From NCBI GenBank assembly GCA_027064745.1, contig JAMOPD010000206.1, positions 1 to 12,243 on the forward strand: a DNA stretch of 12,243 bases, written 5' to 3'. Source of the stretch: Thermococcaceae archaeon. Its GTDB lineage: Archaea; Methanobacteriota_B; Thermococci; Thermococcales; Thermococcaceae. Position 1 is the first letter of the stretch, and each line of letters starts with the position of its first letter. The notes under the pieces are model-generated. The model did no database searches and was not told where the DNA came from. It saw only the letters and a program-made list of their open reading frames with translations. Position numbers and translations under genes: made by a program. Positions 7,643 to 12,243 of the stretch are shown here, piece after piece.

Positions 7643-9199
7643 TCATGCCTTAAGATAACCTGCCGCCTTTACCCTTATTCTCGTTGCATTGCCCGGTAGA
7701 TAAGCGAGAGGAATTTCCTCAAAATTGACGATTTCGACTGTCTCTGGGTCGGCGCCTGCTTTAATGGCTTCTTCAATGGCTTTTTTCTTTGCATCTTCAA
7801 TGGCCTTCTCTCTTCCCAACTGTTCAAGAGAATAAACCCTGTCGACTTCTCCACTAACCTGAGCTATCGCCGCACCTATCGCATTTGCAACATCGAAGTT
7901 CTGCGGTCTGATAACCTTTGAAGCACCTTTTATTTTGTTCGAGAGCAAAATACTCCCTCCTCCAACCAGAATAACGGGAGTTGGCTCTGGGCTTGTTTTT
8001 ATCCTGTCAATGGCATCCTCAACTATAGCATCAATCTTGGCGATGGCCTTCTCAACGAGGGATTTATCAAGATGCTGGACTCTGCTGACATCTCCAAGCT
8101 TATACCTTCCAGCAGCGACTGCAATATCAGTTGCCGTCAGCGTATTCCCGCCGAAAACAAGGGCTTCCTCAACTATTCTGTAACCAACGCTCTCCGGACC
8201 TACCCTCGCTCCATCTCCTACAATCCGGACTATGCTGCCTCCTCCGAGGCCTATGGAGATTAAATCGGGCATTCTGAAGTTTGTTCTTACCCCTCCAATT
8301 TCTACTGCAACCGCTGATTCCCTGGGGAATCCATTGACTAAAATCCCAATATCCGATGTTGTCCCGCCAACATCAACTACAATAGCGTTCTTTTCGTTGG
8401 AGAGAAAAGCTGCCCCCCTTAAACTGTTAGTTGGGCCGGATGCAATTGTTAAAACGGGATATTTCACTGCATAATCCGCGGACATCAGTGTTCCATCGTT
8501 CTGGGTTATGTAGAGCTTTGCATACACTCCCTTCTCTTCCAGAGCGTTTTCAAATCCGCGAACTGCGTTTTTCATAACCTTTGTAACTGCTGCATTCAGT
8601 ATCGCCGCATTTTCTCTTTCCAGCAATCCAATACTGCCAATTTCGTGGGAAAGTGTTATTGCCACAGAATCCCCAAGAGCTTCCCTGAGTATCTCGGCAG
8701 CTTTCTCTTCATGTTCAGAATTAACCGGAGAGAACACTGAGGAGATGGCAATTGCTTCTATGTTTGTGTCCTTGAGTTCATCCGCAATTTTCTTCAGCTC
8801 TCCTTCATCAAGGGGAGCAATTTCTCTTCCATCGTATTCATGACCTCCCTGAACAATGTAGACATGCTTCCCGAGTTTTTCCCTCAAGTCCTCTGGCCAT
8901 CCTGTTAGCGGGGTAATTGCCAAAGTTGCAGGCTTTCCTATTCTGATGATGGCAATCTCTGCGAGATTCTTTCTCTCAACTATGGCGTTGGTAGCGTGAG
9001 TTGTTCCGAGCATTGCGTATTTAATCTCCCCGGGGTCAACTCCACTTTCATTCAGAACCTTTTCTAAGGAGTTCAGAATACCCGTCATTACATCGGGAGT
9101 TGTTGGGGATTTTGCCTTTGCCAGGACGTTGTTTTTCTCATCCAGAATGACTGCGTCGGTGTTTGTTCCTCCAACATCTATACCCAGTCTGAGCGTCAT
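7643..9199 (-). CDS. Short HyuA-like hydantoinase/oxoprolinase A family protein
   Basis: A 518-residue protein of the hydantoinase/oxoprolinase A family, an ASKHA (actin-like) ATPase fold. Motifs: phosphate 1 loop DVGGTNTD (8-15), ITQNDGT (231-237), phosphate 2 VVDVGGTTSDIG (274-285), and adenosine-site LVGGGSILL (411-419). Known relatives (HyuA, 5-oxoprolinase, acetone carboxylase beta subunit) phosphorylate an amide or carbonyl oxygen with ATP before ring opening or carboxylation. Full HyuA proteins are near 700 residues; this one lacks the C-terminal domain, as do relatives paired with DUF917. No HyuB subunit gene is present. ATG 9199 overlaps the DUF917 stop (ATGA), with GGAGG seven bases upstream, so the two products are probably made in equal amounts and form a complex. 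The substrate is unknown. Confidence 0.9.
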   Translation of the reverse strand: MTLRLGIDVGGTNTDAVILDEKNNVLAKAKSPTTPDVMTGILNSLEKVLNESGVDPGEIKYAMLGTTHATNAIVERKNLAEIAIIRIGKPATLAITPLTGWPEDLREKLGKHVYIVQGGHEYDGREIAPLDEGELKKIADELKDTNIEAIAISSVFSPVNSEHEEKAAEILREALGDSVAITLSHEIGSIGLLERENAAILNAAVTKVMKNAVRGFENALEEKGVYAKLYITQNDGTLMSADYAVKYPVLTIASGPTNSLRGAAFLSNEKNAIVVDVGGTTSDIGILVNGFPRESAVAVEIGGVRTNFRMPDLISIGLGGGSIVRIVGDGARVGPESVGYRIVEEALVFGGNTLTATDIAVAAGRYKLGDVSRVQHLDKSLVEKAIAKIDAIVEDAIDRIKTSPEPTPVILVGGGSILLSNKIKGASKVIRPQNFDVANAIGAAIAQVSGEVDRVYSLEQLGREKAIEDAKKKAIEEAIKAGADPETVEIVNFEEIPLAYLPGNATRIRVKAAGYLKA

Positions 9200-10293
9200 T
9201 TACCTCCCTCCATGCGCTTTTCAATTGGGATGTAGTCAATATCATAGCCGAAGTACCGCGGTCCAGCAACTTCTAGTCCCTTAGCTGTTCTCCACTTTTC
9301 ACTGCAGGGTATTCCAATCACGACTCCCCTGTACCCATACCTAAGGCTCTCCGTGGTAATCGGCTTGCCTGTTGTCATGTCGAGAACAGTTATCAGGTCT
9401 GGAACGCTCGCCACTATTCTGCCATCCAATATCGCGACGAGGTTTTCATTCTGGAACTGTATTTTCAATGTGTGCCCCTTGTACTCATCCAAACCCTCAA
9501 AAACGGCTTCTCCTCTGGCAAATCCTCCAGTGGTTCTCCTTGAAACGTCAATTATCTTCCCCTTGAATATTCTGAATCCTCCAGAAACCTCTAAAATAGC
9601 ATCAATTGGGTCTTCTTTTGATTCCTTGCTTTCTCTTATAGCTTCCCCAAGCTTCTGGGCCAATGTTAATGTTCCGGGAATAGCCGCCTCTTTCAGTTGT
9701 TTTCCTGTCATTGCATACAGTGCAATCCACGCCGTCCCTCCGAATTTTATGGTAATAGTTCTCGCTAGCCATTCAGCCCAGTAATTATTAGCCGCTCTAA
9801 GAAGGACTGCGTTATCTCTCTCATCCGCCAATGCCATAGGAGTTGCAGGCACACCATATAGATGAAACGTCGTCATCTGAAGCTCAGGGAATGCTCTACC
9901 CATTCCATCGGCATCTACAACCGGAATGCCTGTCCTAGCACCTACAGCTAAGGGAATTGTGGAGTTAAGACCCCCGGCCTCTATAGGAAGGGTGGCATAA
10001 ACCTCACGCCCAAGATAATCACTAAGAACTTTAAATGCATTCATGACCTCTGTCCCTCGCGGAATCTTCTCAACTATGACAGTAGGTGCTCCCATGCCTG
10101 CGGATGGTATTACAAGTGCATCATCAGGAATCTCTTTGGGATCGAGGAGAGTTATTTCATAACCTTCCTTCAATGCAGAAAGAGCCATCAGCTTTCCTAT
10201 ATACGGATCTCCACCTCCTCCTGTCCCAAGGACAGTTGCACCCAAAGCAAGATCTTCAATTGCCTGTTCATCTAAGGTTTTAATTTCTACCAC
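9196..10293 (-). CDS. DUF917 family protein (S-methyl-thiohydantoin desulfurase-like)
   Basis: A protein of about 365 residues of the DUF917 family, recognised by LGTGGGGDPYIGK near the N-terminus, PIEAGGLNS, and DADGMGRAFPELQM in the middle. As I recall, the family has lately been named S-methyl thiohydantoin desulfurase; whether this archaeal member has that activity is unknown. DUF917 proteins commonly sit beside, or are fused to, HyuA-like proteins, as here (4-bp overlap). The start is uncertain. GTG 10293 is the nearest ordinary start codon, but GGAGGTG at 10291-10297 overlaps it and is instead correctly placed for an ATT at 10284, giving (M)KTLDEQAIEDLALGA, the usual family N-terminus. 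TTG 10323 extends the frame but lies about at the predicted transcription start. First gene of the operon, under control of the divergent AsnC-type regulator by position. Confidence 0.88.
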   Translation of the reverse strand: MVEIKTLDEQAIEDLALGATVLGTGGGGDPYIGKLMALSALKEGYEITLLDPKEIPDDALVIPSAGMGAPTVIVEKIPRGTEVMNAFKVLSDYLGREVYATLPIEAGGLNSTIPLAVGARTGIPVVDADGMGRAFPELQMTTFHLYGVPATPMALADERDNAVLLRAANNYWAEWLARTITIKFGGTAWIALYAMTGKQLKEAAIPGTLTLAQKLGEAIRESKESKEDPIDAILEVSGGFRIFKGKIIDVSRRTTGGFARGEAVFEGLDEYKGHTLKIQFQNENLVAILDGRIVASVPDLITVLDMTTGKPITTESLRYGYRGVVIGIPCSEKWRTAKGLEVAGPRYFGYDIDYIPIEKRMEGGK

Positions 10294-10297
10294 CTCC
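10291..10297 (-). promoter_or_regulatory. Ribosome-binding site that points to an ATT start
   Basis: On the minus strand GGAGGTG is a perfect match to the archaeal anti-Shine-Dalgarno sequence. Six bases downstream is ATT (10284-10282), in the DUF917 frame. No ATG, GTG or TTG stands at a suitable distance, so the site supports initiation at ATT. Confidence 0.6.
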
Positions 10298-10334
10298 TCG
10301 TTGAAAGTTATCGAATATAACAAATAACGAATTT

Positions 10335-10407
10335 AGTTCAATATTTTTATAAATTTTGTTCAAAAATCGTCATTATTCCTGTACATTAATATTTAAATGT
10401 TCAAAAA
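10335..10407. promoter_or_regulatory. Helically spaced TGTTCA repeats, candidate operator
   Basis: TGTTCAAAAA occurs twice, exactly, at 10357-10366 and 10398-10407, with a shorter copy AGTTCAATAT at 10335-10344. Starts are 22 and 41 bp apart, about two and four helical turns, so all three lie on nearly the same face of the DNA. They surround the TATA box of the operon. Such arrays suit AsnC/Lrp octamers that wrap DNA. The likely ligand is the regulator encoded by the divergent gene. Confidence 0.5.
10346..10353 (-). promoter_or_regulatory. TATA box of the DUF917-HyuA-NCS1 operon
   Basis: TTTATAAA, preceded on the minus strand by an A-rich stretch suitable as BRE (AACAAAA). With the usual spacing of about 25 bp, transcription would start near 10325, leaving a leader of about 40 bases that contains the ribosome-binding site. 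TTCA-type repeats flank the box on both sides, so a bound regulator could block or assist TBP/TFB. Confidence 0.65.
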
Positions 10408-10432
10408 ATATGTTGATTCTCTAAATACGTTG

Positions 10433-10446
10433 ACGATTTAAGTCGT
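10433..10446. promoter_or_regulatory. 14-bp near-palindrome, candidate Lrp-type operator
   Basis: ACGATTTAAGTCGT is self-complementary at 12 of 14 positions, similar in size and A/T-rich centre to archaeal Lrp family sites. It lies about 35-50 bp upstream of the regulator gene's TATA box. Its left arm extends into TGACGATTT (10431-10439), the exact reverse complement of AAATCGTCA at 10364-10372 near the operon promoter, so the two promoters share a half-site. Confidence 0.45.
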
Positions 10447-10480
10447 GCATTACAGAGTCTTTATGTGGATTGGTGCAAGA

Positions 10481-10488
10481 TTTTTAAA
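10481..10488 (+). promoter_or_regulatory. TATA box of the AsnC/Lrp-type regulator gene
   Basis: TTTTTAAA preceded by GCAAGA, a fair BRE. Transcription would start near 10508-10511, downstream of the ATG at 10503 but just before the GGAGATGA at 10509-10516 and the ATG at 10521. This spacing is one reason to prefer the later start codon. Confidence 0.6.
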
Positions 10489-10520
10489 GGAAAACTCAAA
10501 TAATGTTTGGAGATGACACT

Positions 10521-11042
10521 ATGACTGCAGGATTTAAACATAACATGGATATAGAAGAACTGAATTTTTGGAAAAGTGTCTTTAGAGGAATTTTGAGCGA
10601 TATTGACATCAGAATATATTTTTTGCTAAGGGAAAATGGAAGGATGACTGATACAGAAATAGCTAAGAGGCTTGGGGTTTCAGCGACAACAATTAGGCGG
10701 AGGAGGCTTGCCTTACAAGAAAAGGGTTATCTTCAGATTCTGGGTATTCTAATCCTCCAAGAACTTCACATGGCATATATGGATGTTCTGGTTAAATTTA
10801 ACCAAAATGCATCAAACGATGAAATTGAGAAATTCATCAGCGATGCTAAGAGGAACTACAGAATATTTGAGATTGCAGAGTATGCAGGTAAATACGATGC
10901 ACTCCTGAGATTTTTTGAGAGGGACATGCACACCCTAACAAGAAGCATACATGAATTCATGTCAAGACATCCATGTGTTGCTGAATATGAAATCCTGCCT
11001 GTGACGAGAAGTCCAAAGGCTTTCGCCAAAAAATTAAAGTAA
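10521..11042 (+). CDS. AsnC/Lrp family transcriptional regulator
   Basis: A 173-residue regulator of the AsnC/Lrp family. A winged helix-turn-helix covers about residues 28-72 (DTEIAKRLGVSATTIRRRRLALQEKGYLQ), with Arg-rich recognition helix; a C-terminal RAM-like alpha/beta ligand and oligomerisation domain covers about 80-165 (MDVLVKFNQN, EYAGKYDALLRFFER). ATG 10521 is chosen because GGAGATGA (10509-10516) precedes it and the predicted transcript begins after ATG 10503; the longer form would add six residues. The N-terminal ~25 residues before the HTH are unusual for short Lrp proteins. It is divergent from the DUF917 operon and convergent with the isomerase gene, three bases away. By position it probably senses the imported compound or its product and controls both its own gene and the flanking operon. 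Confidence 0.87.
   Translation: MTAGFKHNMDIEELNFWKSVFRGILSDIDIRIYFLLRENGRMTDTEIAKRLGVSATTIRRRRLALQEKGYLQILGILILQELHMAYMDVLVKFNQNASNDEIEKFISDAKRNYRIFEIAEYAGKYDALLRFFERDMHTLTRSIHEFMSRHPCVAEYEILPVTRSPKAFAKKLK
11028..11033 (-). terminator. T tract ending the isomerase transcript
   Basis: On the minus strand TTTTTT lies about 13 bases past the isomerase stop codon, inside the last codons of the convergent regulator gene. It is a short archaeal-type terminator. Confidence 0.4.
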
Positions 11043-11045
11043 CAG

Positions 11046-11762
11046 CTATAGGCGTTCCTTCATCAAAGCTCCATATTCTTTGTATTTTTCTTTTATCCCC
11101 AGATTTCTAAGAGCGAACCACATTGAAGCCTGATTGCTCGTGATGACTGGAACTCCCAGATCCATCTCCAGCAAGTCTATGACCTCAATGGTTCTAAAGT
11201 TTGTGCAACTTATAAAAATCCCATCGGCATTTGGTGTATAAATTCTCTTAGCAAGGTTATAGGCAGTTTGTGGTTCTTGTTTTCCAATTTCGATATTCTT
11301 TATCAATCCCAAGCCCTCCATTCTGACGATCTCTATGCCATTCTCCTCTAAAAACTGCTTCTCTTTTGCGTTCACATCATCAATATACGGCGTTGCAACA
11401 GCAAGTTTGGAAATTTCAAGCTCTTTTAAAGCTTCTAATACTGCGGTGGAGGTTGTTACTGTCTTAATCCCGGAGTGTCTCTCAAGTTCCTGAGATATCT
11501 GTCTGTCATAACCTTTGCCTTTAAGCAGACTACCACTTGTGCAGCCGTACATTATGATATCCACCGCGGCATCGGCTAATCTCATTGCAGCAGCCTTTGC
11601 ATAGCTCTCCATCTTTATCAGAGCTTCCTCAGTAACATCGGTTAGATTCATTCTTGCTGTGTGCACCGAAACCCCTTTTGGAGCCATTTTCCAGAACTCT
11701 GACTCCATAGTCGTATTGGAAGAAGGAACTATCAACCCTATCCTCGATCTCCAGCCGTACAT
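11046..11762 (-). CDS. Maleate isomerase / arylmalonate decarboxylase-like enzyme
   Basis: A 238-residue member of the Asp/Glu racemase superfamily, nearest to maleate cis-trans isomerase and arylmalonate decarboxylase. Visible: the N-terminal IGLIVPSSNTTMESEF with Asn16, a carboxylate-binding position in this group; C74 in YGCTSGSLL and C186 in ISCTNFRT. Both cysteines are present, as in maleate isomerases and racemases; arylmalonate decarboxylase keeps only the second. It would act on a small dicarboxylate or an alpha-substituted carboxylate in the cytoplasm. A strong GGAGGTG (11768-11774) lies five bases before the ATG. It follows the Nramp-like gene by 24 bp on the same strand and is probably co-transcribed. 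A second racemase-superfamily gene lies 5 kb away in the other operon, so the two may act in one pathway. Confidence 0.85.
   Translation of the reverse strand: MYGWRSRIGLIVPSSNTTMESEFWKMAPKGVSVHTARMNLTDVTEEALIKMESYAKAAAMRLADAAVDIIMYGCTSGSLLKGKGYDRQISQELERHSGIKTVTTSTAVLEALKELEISKLAVATPYIDDVNAKEKQFLEENGIEIVRMEGLGLIKNIEIGKQEPQTAYNLAKRIYTPNADGIFISCTNFRTIEVIDLLEMDLGVPVITSNQASMWFALRNLGIKEKYKEYGALMKERL
11085..11094 (+). terminator. T-rich terminator of the regulator gene
   Basis: TTTTTCTTTT lies about 43 bases after the regulator stop codon, inside the 3' end of the convergent isomerase gene. It fits an archaeal T-tract terminator; together with the tract at 11028-11033 it would limit overlapping antisense transcripts. 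Confidence 0.4.
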
Positions 11763-11786
11763 TAGAACACCTCCTAAAAATTAAAA

Positions 11787-12243
11787 TCACATCAAGCCCA
11801 GAGCCTTTAAAATTAGCCTAATTCCCAAAACTGTTGCCGTAATAACTGCAATGCTGCCGAGGATATTGCTTACTGGACCGTTGGTGTATTCTCCCAAATA
11901 TTCCTTCTTGTTTGCAGCGTACAGGAGCATCCAAGCAACTATCGGTAGGAGAACACCATTTACAGCTTGAGCAAAGATTATTGCCTCTATTGGAGACCTG
12001 CCTGTCGCAAATACCATGGTACCAAAGCCAAGACCTGAGAGCATTATGAGCATAAGCCAAAGCCTGAAGTACTTGTCCTTCATGTCCCTCGGAAGGCCTA
12101 ATGATTGTTGGATTGCATACGCCCCAGCCAGAGGAGCTGTAACTGCGGAGGTCATGCCTGCCGCAAACAGACCAAGAGCAAAAAACACCGCGGCGCCTTT
12201 ACCCAACAAAGGCTCTAGTTGAACCGCCATATCTCCGGCAGAC
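11787..12243 (-). CDS. Nramp family divalent metal transporter-like protein, partial
   Basis: The C-terminal 151 residues of an Nramp-family transporter; the frame stays open to the end of the window (SAGD precedes the Met at 12230), so the start lies beyond 12243. Evidence: EPLLGKGAAVFFALGLFAAGMTSAVTAPLAGAYAIQ is the characteristic Nramp helix with a Gly-x-x-Ser break, followed by three further hydrophobic segments (about 57-78, 83-105 and 122-142 from the first Met). The family co-transports divalent metals with protons, using DPGN in helix 1 and an MPH motif in helix 6; both would be outside the window, so metal specificity cannot be checked. Some Nramp-related proteins lack these motifs. 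The isomerase gene follows after 24 bp, suggesting a shared transcript and possibly a metal or organic substrate needed by the pathway. Confidence 0.82.
   Translation of the reverse strand, partial: SAGDMAVQLEPLLGKGAAVFFALGLFAAGMTSAVTAPLAGAYAIQQSLGLPRDMKDKYFRLWLMLIMLSGLGFGTMVFATGRSPIEAIIFAQAVNGVLLPIVAWMLLYAANKKEYLGEYTNGPVSNILGSIAVITATVLGIRLILKALGLM

Noticed and set aside
9353-9784. Long plus-strand open frame opposite the DUF917 gene
   Set aside because: It is the antisense of a clear family member, with low-complexity composition, no promoter and no ribosome-binding site.
10293-10323. TTG at 10323 as start of the DUF917 gene (adds 10 residues before GTG 10293)
   Set aside because: It lies at the predicted transcription start, has no ribosome-binding site, and the added residues are encoded by the leader that contains GGAGGTG.
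10503-10520. ATG 10503 as start of the AsnC/Lrp-type regulator
   Set aside because: The predicted transcript starts after it, and GGAGATGA is placed correctly for ATG 10521.

Overview
The window looks like the chromosome of a hyperthermophilic euryarchaeon of the Thermococcales (Thermococcus/Pyrococcus type). The signs are an archaeal Nob1, an archaeal GH38 alpha-mannosidase, archaeal TATA-type promoters, GGAGGTG ribosome-binding sites, short T-tract terminators, tightly overlapping genes and a box C/D guide RNA gene. The species is inferred, not proven. The window is almost fully coding: the longest gene-free stretch, about 200 bp near 10300-10500, is a regulatory region. There is no tRNA, rRNA, CRISPR array or insertion sequence.

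Left part (1-5526). Four overlapping plus-strand genes encode a small basic protein, an AlkA-like HhH-GPD DNA glycosylase and two unrecognised charged coiled-coil proteins. In the 90 bp gap that follows lies an unlisted box C/D sRNA (1821-1885). It has an 8-bp terminal stem, C, D', C' and D boxes, and a D guide that would direct 2'-O-methylation to the wobble C34 of a CAU-anticodon tRNA. A large GH38 alpha-mannosidase follows. It ends tail-to-tail with the minus-strand Nob1 endonuclease gene, with a 14-bp overlap.

Right part (5593-12243). This is a catabolic or salvage island. A minus-strand operon reads: DUF917 protein, short HyuA-like (hydantoinase/oxoprolinase A) protein, CodB-like NCS1 permease, hydantoin/Asp-Glu racemase. 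A divergent AsnC/Lrp regulator shares its promoter region, which carries helically spaced TGTTCA repeats, an inverted repeat and a 14-bp near-palindrome. Convergent with the regulator is a second minus-strand unit, an Nramp-like transporter (cut by the window end) followed by a maleate isomerase/arylmalonate decarboxylase-like enzyme.

Together, two importers, two Cys/Cys racemase-superfamily enzymes, the HyuA-like protein, DUF917 and a local regulator suggest uptake and ring-opening of a hydantoin-like or thiohydantoin-like cyclic compound. No HyuB, cyclic amidohydrolase or carbamoylase gene is visible, so the HyuA/DUF917 pair would be the core catalyst. The substrate is not known. The DUF917 gene probably uses a non-canonical ATT start codon.
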